Shown here: piece after piece, positions 16,175 to 24,277 of the stretch
How positions within the stretch are numbered: position 1 is the stretch's first letter
Layout of the letters: the number at the start of each line of letters is the position of its first letter
Assembly (NCBI RefSeq): GCF_042662125.1
Contig: NZ_JBHSXL010000002.1
Coordinates: 62,001 to 126,000, forward strand
Length of the DNA: 64,000 nt
Origin: Halopenitus salinus
Lineage (GTDB): Archaea > Halobacteriota > Halobacteria > Halobacteriales > Haloferacaceae
Direction of reading: 5' to 3'
Notes under the pieces: generated by a model
Told to the model about the DNA's origin: nothing
Seen by the model: the letters and a program-made list of their open reading frames with translations, nothing else
The model's database searches: none
Position numbers and translations under genes: made by a program

Positions 16175-16437
16175 CGATCGATTCTTTGGATCAAACACGT
16201 ATCGGGTAGCACGGTCCTCAGAAAACAGCAGAATGTTGATTTTCCAGTGCTACGGCCGTATAGTGGAATACGGTGAAGGTCTGTCTTCCTATACCATGGT
16301 GAGATACCCGGTTCCGACGTTCGGAGGGATGGCTTTTTCGAGATGCCATTGCGTGTGTCCCTCACGAGTTGGATCGAATCATCTAACGGTTAACTCAGTA
16401 TAGAAACGCATACACCTGCTTCACACGGATATCGTAT

Positions 16438-16830
16438 ATGGTGAGTTCAAGCCCGTCCACGTTCGTGCTCGGAATCGCGCTCGGAGTCGTACTCGTCATC
16501 GTAGGGATCGGCGCATACGTGCTCTCGGACTTCGCGAGTATCACAGCGCTCATTCCAACCTTCTTCGGAGTTCTTGTCGCTATCCTGGGGGTGGTGGGAC
16601 ACCAGAACCCGGAACGGCAACGGCTTGCTGCCTATGGAATCGGCCTCCTGGCAGTGGTCGGGGCTCTCGGATCGACGCGCGGCATCCCCGATGTGATTTC
16701 GTTGCTAACGGGTGAACCGGTCGAATCGACTATCGCCACGGTCTCGCAGGGTTTGATGATCGGTATCTGTCTCGTCCTGTTCGTGGCAATGGTACAGTTC
16801 GTCCGCGAAACACGCACGGCGAACTCATGA
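16438..16830 (+). CDS. Small membrane protein of unknown function
   Basis: The 130-residue protein has four predicted helices: GIALGVVLVIVGIGAYVLS, ITALIPTFFGVLVAILGVVG, LAAYGIGLLAVVGAL, and LMIGICLVLFVAMVQFV. It ends in a basic tail. It is a single-domain membrane protein; I do not recognise the family. The ATG at 16438 follows a 263-base gap that holds nothing I can identify. Confidence 0.65.
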   Translation: MVSSSPSTFVLGIALGVVLVIVGIGAYVLSDFASITALIPTFFGVLVAILGVVGHQNPERQRLAAYGIGLLAVVGALGSTRGIPDVISLLTGEPVESTIATVSQGLMIGICLVLFVAMVQFVRETRTANS

Positions 16831-17077
16831 ACGATCTGTAGCAGCAGCCACGGTTTTAGGTGGACTCGTCTTCGGGTTCAGAACGACTAGTCCCGTTCAC
16901 AGGCCGAATACAGGTACGACTTCCAGAAATCGTATTCTCTCGCTGGCCCGTATGCTCTATACACGTAGTATCCGGCACGATTCGACAGATATCGACCCAT
17001 TCAGACGAATACTCCCACCAGGGGCCGGACATTCGCCGAATCATCTGCCACTTTCCCGTCGAGCCTGTCAGAGGTTT

Positions 17078-18136
17078 CTACTCTAAATATTCGTCATCGA
17101 GCGGGTCTTCCAACTGTCCCATTACGGCTTCGAGCGTGTCCGTGGCAGTGAGTAATCCGACCACCTCACCATCGCTGACAACGAGTGCCAACTCCTGTCC
17201 CTGTGCCTGGAACTGATCGAAGGCGTCGCTCACAGTCGTATCCGCTGACAGCGTCATTGGCGGGGCTGCAACCTCCTCGAACGTCACTGCGCCCTCCTGG
17301 AGGTCGTCGAAGTTGTTGATGATCGACGGGGCGTAGACGATACCGTGGAAGTCAGTCAACTCCTCGCCCACGAGCGGGAATCGAGTATGTGGTGTGTGTT
17401 GGATGCGATCGAAGTTTTCCTCGATGGATACTGTCGTAGAGAGTGCGACGATGTCCTCGGTCGAGACCATAATTTCCTCGACTGAGATCTCGTCGATGTC
17501 GAGCGCATTGAGAACCTCGTCACGGCGTTCTTCCGGAACCTCGATTTCTTCGAGCATATCACCGAGTCGGCTTCGGAGTTGTGCCCTGGTCTCCAGGACT
17601 TCTTCCTCGGTTTCGAGCCACGCACCGGTCATTTCGACACCGAACAGCCGGAGCGTGCCTTTCGCAACCCAGTCACCGAACTTGATGAGGGGTGAAATCA
17701 GCCACGCGAACCAGTACAGCGGTCGAGCCCCGTACCGAGCGACCTGCTTCGACCGCTCGACGCCGAGGTAGGTCGGCGTCTGCTCGCCGTGAGTCAGGTG
17801 GACCATGTTGATGAGGAAAAAGCCCAGCAGCGAACCAGCACCGACGGATGCCAGGAACGTGTCCTGAAAGAGTGGCTCGAAGAGCGCAGCTAAGCCGGGT
17901 TCAGCGACGATCCCCAGCGCGATACTAGTTCCGGAAATCCAGATCTGGCAGGTGGTGAGGTACAATTCGAGGTCGTTGGTCATCTCCCACGCGCGTCGCA
18001 GACCAGGTGTATCGAACTCCGATTTGGGGTACTGCCTGACTCGTGTCAACGCGAATTCGATGGCGACGAAATACGCGTTGATCAGGATCAAGAACAGTCC
18101 CGCACCGATGCGGAGGCTGATCTCAAGAGGGGTCAT
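17078..18136 (-). CDS. CNNM (DUF21)-CBS domain membrane protein, CorC/hemolysin-like
   Basis: The protein of 352 residues starts at MTPLEISLRIGAG (ATG 18136). The N-terminal DUF21/CNNM domain has about four helices (GLFLILINAYFVAIEFALTRVR, IWISGTSIALGIVAEPGL, LLGFFLINMVHLTHGEQTP). It is followed by a linker and two CBS motifs, EISVEEIMVSTEDIVAL and ALVVSDGEVVGLLTATDTLEAVM. These proteins are linked to Mg2+ or Co2+ transport or to cation homeostasis. The family's GEIxPK motif appears as GEQTPTYLG, with the lysine missing, so the transport activity may be altered. No corC-type C-terminal domain is visible. Confidence 0.85.
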   Translation of the reverse strand: MTPLEISLRIGAGLFLILINAYFVAIEFALTRVRQYPKSEFDTPGLRRAWEMTNDLELYLTTCQIWISGTSIALGIVAEPGLAALFEPLFQDTFLASVGAGSLLGFFLINMVHLTHGEQTPTYLGVERSKQVARYGARPLYWFAWLISPLIKFGDWVAKGTLRLFGVEMTGAWLETEEEVLETRAQLRSRLGDMLEEIEVPEERRDEVLNALDIDEISVEEIMVSTEDIVALSTTVSIEENFDRIQHTPHTRFPLVGEELTDFHGIVYAPSIINNFDDLQEGAVTFEEVAAPPMTLSADTTVSDAFDQFQAQGQELALVVSDGEVVGLLTATDTLEAVMGQLEDPLDDEYLE

Positions 18137-18552
18137 CGAGCGTTGGTACCGACTCTCATTGCAAATAGGTGGTGGAAACAAAGGAATCCCAGGAGCCGAC
18201 CGAACTCCGCCTGACGTCTGTGACGTCCCCGTGTAAATGGAATTAGGTGATTGACCGATTCCGACCACATTGTGGTAGGGAACTGCATGTGGTTAGGGGA
18301 CCGGAGGTCGATACCTCCCTTCGCCAGCGTATTCGTCGACTCTGAGAATGCAGGAGATGATCCTATCGGGGACTGGCCACGTCAGGAAATAAAATTTATT
18401 TTTGAAATGGGGATTTTTATTTCATATATTGTAAGGTATCTCTTTTGTAGAAGGGGCTCAGTTACGAGATGAGAGGGAATAAATAGGGCCTAGACGGCCG
18501 ATTTCGACCTTTGACAGCGCTGCAAAGACCGACGAGGGTAGTCGTTACCACT
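18137..18552. other. 416-base intergenic region, AT-rich in the middle
   Basis: No open reading frame of coding quality is visible on either strand. The stretch 18391-18430 is AT-rich (poly-T tracts, TTTATTTTTG, TTTTTATTTC), and a short hairpin GGAGGT-CGAT-ACCTCC occurs at about 18305-18321. A palindromic CTTTGACAGCGCTGCAAAG sits near 18510-18530. These may be transcription ends and promoters for the minus-strand genes on either side, but I cannot assign them. Confidence 0.4.
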
Positions 18553-19008
18553 TCAGTCCTGTTTGTATTCGCGTCTGAAGCCGCGGAACTCCGTACGGTG
18601 GGCCTCTTCGTCGCTCAGAATTGTGACTGCGAGATCTTCGGTGACTGGGTCATCGGCATCAGTCGCGGCTGTAATGAGGTCGCGATACATCTGGATGGCG
18701 TCTTCTTCGGCGTCTAAGACTCCGTCGATGACCGACACGACGTCGGTACTGTCCTCCGGCGGCTGAAGACTCTCCTGACGAGCTTCGAAATCAGCTGACG
18801 CGGGCGGGCGCTCGTCGAGTTGCTTGAGCCGATTGCCCAACAATTGGGCGTGATTAAGTTCCTCCTGAACATCGGCTTCGAGACTCTGTTTTACCTCTTC
18901 GGCACTGACTCCGTCGAGGACAATGGAGTTCGTCAAGTAGTTCATCACGGTCTCGATCTCGTCACTATATGCCCGCTGGAGGAGCTCGGTTACTCGTTCA
19001 CTTGTCAT
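18553..19008 (-). CDS. Ferritin-like domain protein
   Basis: The 151-residue protein is a four-helix-bundle ferritin-like protein. The first helix has YSDEIETVMNYLTNSI, the second EEVKQSLEADVQEELNHAQLLGNRLKQL (the ExxH pair), the third DVVSVIDGVLDAEEDAIQMYRDLI, and the fourth ILSDEEAHRTEFRGF (the second ExxH). The Glu/His ligands indicate a di-iron site. It may store iron or act in oxidative stress. Start ATG 19008; the gene stands alone between intergenic regions of 100-400 bases. Confidence 0.8.
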   Translation of the reverse strand: MTSERVTELLQRAYSDEIETVMNYLTNSIVLDGVSAEEVKQSLEADVQEELNHAQLLGNRLKQLDERPPASADFEARQESLQPPEDSTDVVSVIDGVLDAEEDAIQMYRDLITAATDADDPVTEDLAVTILSDEEAHRTEFRGFRREYKQD

Positions 19009-19124
19009 ACAACGAAAATACGCTCCCTATCCGTTTATGGCTGTGGGTGGTCAAGTCCAAGAGGAGATTTGAAGACTGACTACAATACGTGTAGATTCAG
19101 GTGTGAGTGGTGATAATTAGCTGT

Positions 19125-19448
19125 TTAGTGCCCGCCCGAGACAGCGTGTAGACCAACGATCCCGACGACAATCACACCGATGAATAAGATGCGGGCTAGA
19201 GCGGCGGGTTCATCAAAGAGAACGATTCCAAGCGTGGCTGTCCCGACAGCACCAATACCTGTCCAGACAGCATATGCTGTCCCGATTGGGAGATCTTTGA
19301 CGGCTTGTGCCAACAGTACCATACTGATGACGAGGGCGACAATAGTGCCGACCGTTGGCACTGGTTTCGTGAGTCCGTCCGAATATTCAAGCCCGATTGC
19401 CCAGCCGATTTCGAACAGGCCTGCGAGTATGAGAATATACCACGACAT
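19125..19448 (-). CDS. SMR-family small multidrug/guanidinium exporter
   Basis: This 107-residue protein has four membrane helices. The essential Glu13 lies in GLFEIGWAIGLEYS, and the later AYAVWTGIGAVG motif and GIVLFDEPAALARILFIGVIVVGIVG match SMR transporters of the SugE/Gdx type. It would work as a dual-topology homodimer, exchanging protons for small cations. Only one SMR gene is present, as expected for a homodimeric SugE/Gdx protein. The exact substrate is not determined. Confidence 0.85.
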   Translation of the reverse strand: MSWYILILAGLFEIGWAIGLEYSDGLTKPVPTVGTIVALVISMVLLAQAVKDLPIGTAYAVWTGIGAVGTATLGIVLFDEPAALARILFIGVIVVGIVGLHAVSGGH

Positions 19449-19516
19449 TACAGCTTCGCCTACCTATCCAATCAGTCTATAGCTTCTGCTATCCATCAGA
19501 CAAGACAGATTTAGCC

Positions 19517-19533
19517 GGCTCTGTTGAAATCCT
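19517..19533 (+). repeat. Left terminal inverted repeat of the IS
   Basis: GGCTCTGTTGAAATCCT, matching the complement of 20660-20676 without mismatch. It is preceded by the ATTTAGCC target duplication. Confidence 0.95.
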
Positions 19534-19633
19534 CTTCTTTAGAGAATTGTTTACGTGAATCTACTGAACACTACACGTGCGTACTGAACAACGATATAAC
19601 GGGATTTTTATCGGCAGAATGTAATTCATCAGT

Positions 19634-19774
19634 ATGGTTGTCAGCTTAGCCGCCTATGTTCACGCTTCTGCCACCACGTCTGAACACAAGTTTCAACCGT
19701 GGTTTGCTTTCCTTCTATTTGTTGCTGATGTATTCATTGCAGGCGCTATCGGCCCATCTACACCTCTTGGGTGA
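19634..19774 (+). CDS. 46-residue hydrophobic ORF within the IS
   Basis: An ATG at 19634 opens a 46-codon frame to TGA 19772-19774. It begins MVVSLAAYVHASATT and contains the hydrophobic stretch WFAFLLFVADVFIAGAIG. It is on the strand opposite to the transposase and within the IS. It may be a small membrane protein carried as a passenger, or just an open frame. No recognised family and no clear promoter other than an AT-rich stretch upstream. Confidence 0.25.
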   Translation: MVVSLAAYVHASATTSEHKFQPWFAFLLFVADVFIAGAIGPSTPLG

Positions 19775-19802
19775 ACGTTATCTAAATGCCCTGTACTGGT
19801 CG

Positions 19803-20624
19803 TTAGATTGCTTGGTCAAGATTGTGGACGATACACGCAAGAGCGAGTTCACGGAACTGCTTCCACCAGCGTCGTGACCGGACGAACGCGCCGTACTTCC
19901 GCTTGAGTGTTGAGTTGACTGTCTCTGATTGACTCCGTTGGCCGTAGAGATTGGCGTCTAAGCGTGCATTCCATGCCTTGTGAAGCGATGTGAACTCACG
20001 ATGCTTGATTAGTGGACGAATCTCGTGTTGACGGGCAAGCCGTCTGACTTTCTGGTCGTCGTAGCCTTTGTCCCCGAGCAGGATGTCGATAGTCTCGGGG
20101 TTGCGTTTGATCAACGACGGAGCGATCTGGCTATCGTGTTTTCGTGTCGTCGTCACGTGTAAATCAAGGACTGCATTCACTTTGGAATCGACCAGCAGTG
20201 TTACTTTGAGTTGCTGAATCGTGAGTTTAGCCCGTTTCGTGTAGTGTTTTGAGGCGTGACTGCGGTCGAATCCCGAAGCATCAATCCCCGCAACGCCATT
20301 GGTCGGGGGCAGTGAAACAGAGAGATTGAGCAGCACTCGCCAGACAGCCATATCGAGCCTATCGAACGCTTTACACAGTGTTGATGGGGCAGGCAGTTCA
20401 GTGAGATTGATCGCGTTCCGAATACGGGGCATTTCGATGAGTTCGTCGAGGAGTGTTCGATACGTTGTGTCCTTTCGAACTTTGAGACAGAGAAGAACGA
20501 TGTGCTGATGGAGCGTGTAGCGTTGCTTCGAGAACTTCGAGGAGTATCGAGCTACAGCACGTTGCGCTAACTGAAATGCTTCCTCGACAAATCGGAGCAA
20601 CCGTGACTTTGGGAGGGGCTGCAT
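19803..20624 (-). CDS. IS5-family transposase (DDE)
   Basis: The 273-residue transposase has the DDE residues in GVAGIDASGFDRSHAS, IDILLGDKGYDDQ and SQSETVNSTLKRKYG. The last segment has the IS5-type E followed by the K/R spacing. The N-terminal part is helical and DNA-binding. It is full length. The ATG is at 20624, 53 bases from the right end of the IS, and the stop lies 286 bases from the left end. Confidence 0.9.
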   Translation of the reverse strand: MQPLPKSRLLRFVEEAFQLAQRAVARYSSKFSKQRYTLHQHIVLLCLKVRKDTTYRTLLDELIEMPRIRNAINLTELPAPSTLCKAFDRLDMAVWRVLLNLSVSLPPTNGVAGIDASGFDRSHASKHYTKRAKLTIQQLKVTLLVDSKVNAVLDLHVTTTRKHDSQIAPSLIKRNPETIDILLGDKGYDDQKVRRLARQHEIRPLIKHREFTSLHKAWNARLDANLYGQRSQSETVNSTLKRKYGAFVRSRRWWKQFRELALACIVHNLDQAI

Positions 20625-20659
20625 CTACTCAAACTACCGGCTGAACCTGTAACTCACTA

Positions 20660-20676
20660 AGGATTTCAACAGAGCC
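20660..20676 (-). repeat. Right terminal inverted repeat of the IS
   Basis: The complement of the left terminal repeat (17 of 17 bases); it is followed by ATTTAGCC. Confidence 0.95.
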
Positions 20677-20850
20677 ATTTAGCCATATCTATCCGTTTTA
20701 CCGATGGTGCGACGCTCGGTTTTAATCTCATCTGAACCCGGATGTCCTACTTTACCGAATCCAACAGAGACAGTATTGGCTTATTAGAAGCGGGTTTATG
20801 GCTGGGCCTGACGTAGCAGTGAGCGTTCATACTTTTTACAGGGCTCGTCA

Positions 20851-20892
20851 GGGGGTAGTAATATCCGGTGAACTAGAATATTCGCTACCCCC
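20851..20892. promoter_or_regulatory. Inverted repeat GGGGGTAG / CTACCCCC upstream of the NO reductase
   Basis: Perfect 8-base arms at 20851-20858 and 20885-20892, extended imperfectly by AATAT-containing bases, are centred about 56 bases before the ATG of the NO reductase. The interior contains GAACTAGAATATTC. The position, just upstream of the likely TATA region (ATAATGTATT near 20910), is that of an activator or operator site. No binding protein is identified. Confidence 0.5.
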
Positions 20893-20927
20893 GCAGTTTC
20901 AAGTCCCCATAATGTATTGGCATTTCT

Positions 20928-23231
20928 ATGCAGATCACGAGACAAACTATCGCAAAAGCCCTAATCACGGTTTTTGTATTTAATCTGATCGTGATGGGCG
21001 GGGGTGCGATTTATTCCGCACAAGAAGTCCCTCCAATACCTCAGGAGGTAGTCGGTCCTGATGGCGAAACCGTCGCCACGCAATCTCAGGTTCAGGCCGG
21101 GAAAATCGCGTTTCAGAAGAACAGTCTGATGAACCACGGGTCAATCCTCGGCAATGGCGCATATTATGGGGTCGACTACACCGCCGACACGCTCGACCTG
21201 AAAGTCGAGTACATGCGGGACTACTACGCACAGGACCGGTACGATACAGCGTATTCGGGCCTAGAATCGGCTGAGCAGGGGAGTGTCGACCGCCTCGTCC
21301 AGGACGACCTCGACGAACAGTTCACCGAAGGCGCAGAGACAATTGAATACTCCGAAGCGGAGATGTACGCCCACGAGCAGGTCCGCGACGAGTACGTCCA
21401 ACGATACCACGAGGGCGCACTCGACCGCGGCGTCGCCGCCGGCTTCATCGGTTCCGAAGAAGAAGCGAGTCAGTTCGCCGACTTCGCGCTCTGGACTGCG
21501 TGGATATCCCACACCGACCGACCGGGTGGCGACACGAGCTTCACGAACGAATGGCCGTACAACCCCGCCGCCGGTAACACACCGACTGGTGCGACGATGA
21601 TATGGAGCGTCATCAGTATGGTCCTGCTCGTCGGTGCCGTCGGCCTCGGCGTCTTCCTCTACAAATCCGTCGAACTCCCAGAACCGAAAATCAAGGGCAT
21701 CGAAATCCCACCGCCAGACGAAATCAATCTAACTCCTAGTCAACGCGCAGCAACCCGCTTCATCCCGCTCGCGGGGTTACTATTCACCTTACAGGTCTTC
21801 TTGGGCGGACTTCTCGCACACTACTACATCGAGCGACACGCGTTCTTCGGGATCGAGGAAGTGTTTGGTATCCATATCGTCGAGGTATTCCCGTTCGCGC
21901 TCGCCAAGACGTTCCACCTTGACCTTGGGATCCTCTGGATTGCGGCGCTGTGGCTCGGCGCGGGACTGTTCCTCCCGCCCCTTCTCACTAACCACGAACC
22001 CAAGCGACAACGAACCTTCATCCACGTCCTGCTCGGAGCGCTCATCGTCGTTGCAGTCGGGGGTCTCGCCGGCGTCTGGCTCGGGTCCCATGGCTACATC
22101 GACGGCGAACTCTGGTGGATCATCGGGAACGAAGGGCTCGAGTACCTCGAAGTGGGCCGGCTCTGGCAGGTCGGCCTGCTCGTCGGATTCGTGCTGTGGA
22201 CTGGCCTCGTGTACCGCGGGTTCAAACCGATGCTCGAACGCGAATCGCGGTTCGGGCTCGCCCACATGATCATCTACGCCGGTGGGTCCATCGGCCTCCT
22301 CTTCACCGCAGGGATGTTCTATACGCCGGAGACGAACATCGTGATGACGGAGTTCTGGCGCTGGTGGGTGGTTCACATGTGGGTCGAGGGCGCCTTCGAG
22401 TTCTTCATCGTCGCCGTCATCGGACTCACGCTCGTCTCAATGGGGCTACTCAGGAAGCGCTCGGCCGAGAAAGCCGTCGCGTTCCAGGCCCTGTTCGTGA
22501 TGGGATCGGGCGTCATCGGCGCATCCCATCACTACTGGTGGATCGGCCAACCCGATATGTGGCTCCCGTTGGGAACGATCTTCTCGACGCTGGAACTCAT
22601 TCCCCTCATCCTCATCCTGTTCGAGGCGATGGGGCAGTACCGGGCGCTCGCGACGAGCGACGAATCGTTCCCGTACACGCTCCCGTTCATGTTCATCATC
22701 GCGAGCGGGTTCTGGAACTTCGTCGGCGCCGGCGTGCTCGGGTTCTTCATCAACCTCCCCATCGTCAACTACTACGAGCACGGGACGTATCTTACCGTTG
22801 GACACGCGCACGCCGCGATGTTCGGCGCGTTCGGCCTCCTTGCACTGGGGATGGCTACGTACATGCTCCGCATTTCGACGATTCCCTCTCAGTGGACGGA
22901 GCGTCGACTTCGCTGGTCGTTCTGGCTCTGGAACGTTGGCCTCGCGGTCATGGTGTTCGTCTCGGTGCTCCCAGTCGGGTTCCTCCAGCTCGAGACGGCG
23001 TTCACGCAGACCTATGGTGCCGCTCGGAGTCTCGCCTTCTACAACAGCGAGATCATCCAACTCCTGTTCTGGGCGCGTCTCCCGGGTGACACTCTCATCA
23101 TCATCGGGACGCTCGTGTTCGCCTACGACATGGTGAAAAAGCGGTTCACGCTGCGGGACGTCTCGGACCCGGCGGAGTCCCTAGAGGAGGGGACGATTCC
23201 CAATCGGGTGATGGCGGAGGACGACGACTAG
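20928..23231 (+). CDS. norZ: Quinol-dependent nitric oxide reductase (qNOR, NorZ/NorB-like)
   Basis: The 767-residue protein reduces two NO to N2O with electrons from quinol. An N-terminal helix (8-28) is followed by an extracytoplasmic domain with SLMNHGSILGNGAYYGVDYTADTL, which lacks a CxxCH heme-c site, as in qNOR. The core is a 12-helix heme-copper-like unit. Ligand histidines occur in TFHLDLGILW (His330), WWVVHMWVEGAFEFF (His482 with the conserved Glu), GASHHYWWIG (His534-535) and GHAHAAMFG (626, 628). It follows the IS by 250 bases. The inverted repeat upstream may control it. Neighbouring RIC, DUF2249 and heme-like proteins support an NO detoxification or denitrification role. Confidence 0.93.
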   Translation: MQITRQTIAKALITVFVFNLIVMGGGAIYSAQEVPPIPQEVVGPDGETVATQSQVQAGKIAFQKNSLMNHGSILGNGAYYGVDYTADTLDLKVEYMRDYYAQDRYDTAYSGLESAEQGSVDRLVQDDLDEQFTEGAETIEYSEAEMYAHEQVRDEYVQRYHEGALDRGVAAGFIGSEEEASQFADFALWTAWISHTDRPGGDTSFTNEWPYNPAAGNTPTGATMIWSVISMVLLVGAVGLGVFLYKSVELPEPKIKGIEIPPPDEINLTPSQRAATRFIPLAGLLFTLQVFLGGLLAHYYIERHAFFGIEEVFGIHIVEVFPFALAKTFHLDLGILWIAALWLGAGLFLPPLLTNHEPKRQRTFIHVLLGALIVVAVGGLAGVWLGSHGYIDGELWWIIGNEGLEYLEVGRLWQVGLLVGFVLWTGLVYRGFKPMLERESRFGLAHMIIYAGGSIGLLFTAGMFYTPETNIVMTEFWRWWVVHMWVEGAFEFFIVAVIGLTLVSMGLLRKRSAEKAVAFQALFVMGSGVIGASHHYWWIGQPDMWLPLGTIFSTLELIPLILILFEAMGQYRALATSDESFPYTLPFMFIIASGFWNFVGAGVLGFFINLPIVNYYEHGTYLTVGHAHAAMFGAFGLLALGMATYMLRISTIPSQWTERRLRWSFWLWNVGLAVMVFVSVLPVGFLQLETAFTQTYGAARSLAFYNSEIIQLLFWARLPGDTLIIIGTLVFAYDMVKKRFTLRDVSDPAESLEEGTIPNRVMAEDDD

Positions 23232-23335
23232 CGGCCGTCCACAGCGTCAATTCCAGTACGCTAATCTTCCGTACGAAATCATCTCTCCGAAGACCGAGAT
23301 AGCGGATATCGCCGCCGTGGTGGTCCCGTCTTCGC

Positions 23336-23860
23336 TTACGATTCCCGCTGAGCGCGGACGAACGCTCGCCGCAGGACGGTCAGCAGGACGTACGTCTCGT
23401 ACTTCTGGTTCCGACAGTGATCGCACGGTTGCATCTCCCTCGTTATCTCCTTGATAGACTCCTCGTACTCCCCCGTAAGCTGGTTCAGCGCCTCTGTAAT
23501 CTCTGGCTGGATAGCGTCGGTCATCTCCTCGACGGCGGCATCAGCGGTGTCGGGCAGGGAGTACGAGAGGACGATCGTGTTCGCGTGGTAGTACTTCGTC
23601 GTGCCGCCACGTCCCTCCTCGAAGCGGACGACGTCCACTAGCCCTGAATCACGGAGTTCGTTTATGTGGTGTCGAACGGTGTTTTCGGTCCGCTCGATCC
23701 CTCGGTCGGTGAGTCGGTCGTGAACCTCGCCTGCCGTCCGTGCCTCGTCGGCCAGTATGTCGAGGATCATCGCTCGCATTGGTTCGTCGATGGCGTCCGA
23801 GACGCGAGTATCCCTGATCGCGATGTCGTCGAGATAGTGGTCGGCACCGGAACTGCTCAT
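23336..23860 (-). CDS. ArsR-like winged-helix transcription regulator with C-terminal CDHC
   Basis: The 174-residue protein (ATG 23860; an upstream GTG at 23878 is possible) has the DNA-binding winged helix MRAMILDILADEARTAGEVHDRLTDRGIERTENTVRHHINELRDSGLVDVVRFEEGRGGTTKYYHANT. A helical C-terminal part contains ITREMQPCDHCRNQKYETY. The CxxC is likely a metal or redox site. The gene reads divergently from the HMA/P-type ATPase genes across a 197-base gap, so it could repress them, as ArsR proteins do for metal exporters. Confidence 0.75.
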   Translation of the reverse strand: MSSSGADHYLDDIAIRDTRVSDAIDEPMRAMILDILADEARTAGEVHDRLTDRGIERTENTVRHHINELRDSGLVDVVRFEEGRGGTTKYYHANTIVLSYSLPDTADAAVEEMTDAIQPEITEALNQLTGEYEESIKEITREMQPCDHCRNQKYETYVLLTVLRRAFVRAQRES

Positions 23861-24012
23861 AATGGGACTGCGAGACACGTGCGGGAAAAGGTAGCGGCGA
23901 ACACTGCTGTCGAGCGCTTCGACCGGACGACTGGCCTGCGATCGGATCGAGTCGAAGCCCTAGACGACCGATTGGACTGTTCCAACGACCTATATCCCTA
24001 TTCAAACATATC

Positions 24013-24029
24013 ATTTAAAAAATATATAT
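24013..24029 (+). promoter_or_regulatory. TATA element of the HMA/ATPase operon
   Basis: The AT-only stretch ATTTAAAAAATATATAT at 24013-24029 lies 29-45 bases before the ATG at 24058, the expected distance for an archaeal TATA box with a short leader. No other AT-rich stretch is nearer the gene. Confidence 0.55.
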
Positions 24030-24057
24030 GGCGGTCCGGGTGCTACGTAGAACTGTG

Positions 24058-24273
24058 ATGAACGAAACGACCCAACTCCGTGTGATGGACTTCGACTGCC
24101 CGACATGCGCGAGCACCGTTGAACGCGCCCTCTCGAACGTCGACGGCGTCCAGAATGTGAAAGTCCACTACACGACCGGCCGAGTCGAGATCGAGTACGA
24201 CGACGACGTCGCTGACCCCGACGCCTTCGCACAAGCCATCGAAAACCAGGGCTACACGCCCCAGCCCGCCTAG
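24058..24273 (+). CDS. HMA-domain metallochaperone (CopZ-like)
   Basis: From MNETTQLRVMD (ATG 24058) the 71-residue protein is a full HMA domain, with MDFDCPTCASTVERAL (Cys14 and Cys17, CxxC) and the end NQGYTPQPA. It delivers Cu(I) or another soft metal to the ATPase encoded four bases downstream. The upstream frame to 24028 is basic and not part of the domain. Confidence 0.85.
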   Translation: MNETTQLRVMDFDCPTCASTVERALSNVDGVQNVKVHYTTGRVEIEYDDDVADPDAFAQAIENQGYTPQPA

Positions 24274-24277
24274 ATCA

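Larger units (their letters stand above)
19509..20684. mobile_element. Intact IS5-family (ISH-type) insertion sequence, 1160 bp, with 8-bp target duplication
   Basis: The element runs from 19517 to 20676. Its ends are 17-base perfect inverted repeats (GGCTCTGTTGAAATCCT at 19517-19533, complement at 20660-20676). Outside it the octamer ATTTAGCC occurs on both sides (19509-19516 and 20677-20684), a target-site duplication. The transposase reads leftwards (19803-20624). The duplication is still identical on both sides, so the insertion is recent. It lies between the SMR gene and the NO reductase and does not interrupt an identifiable gene. Confidence 0.95.

Noticed and set aside
16856..17044. 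Minus-strand frame of 62 residues between the small membrane gene and the CNNM gene
   Set aside because: No promoter, no motif, and composition rich in Ser, Arg, Thr; no evidence of coding.
18300..18325. A GGAGGT-CGAT-ACCTCC hairpin
   Set aside because: Too short to call a terminator or RNA gene, and no T-run follows.
20798..20983. Plus-strand frame of 61 residues before the NO reductase
   Set aside because: It overlaps the qNOR start and the inverted repeat; the sequence does not look like protein.
21789..22376. Long antisense frames across the NO reductase
   Set aside because: They are shadows of the high-GC coding frame (His, Glu, Arg-rich) and have no recognised family.
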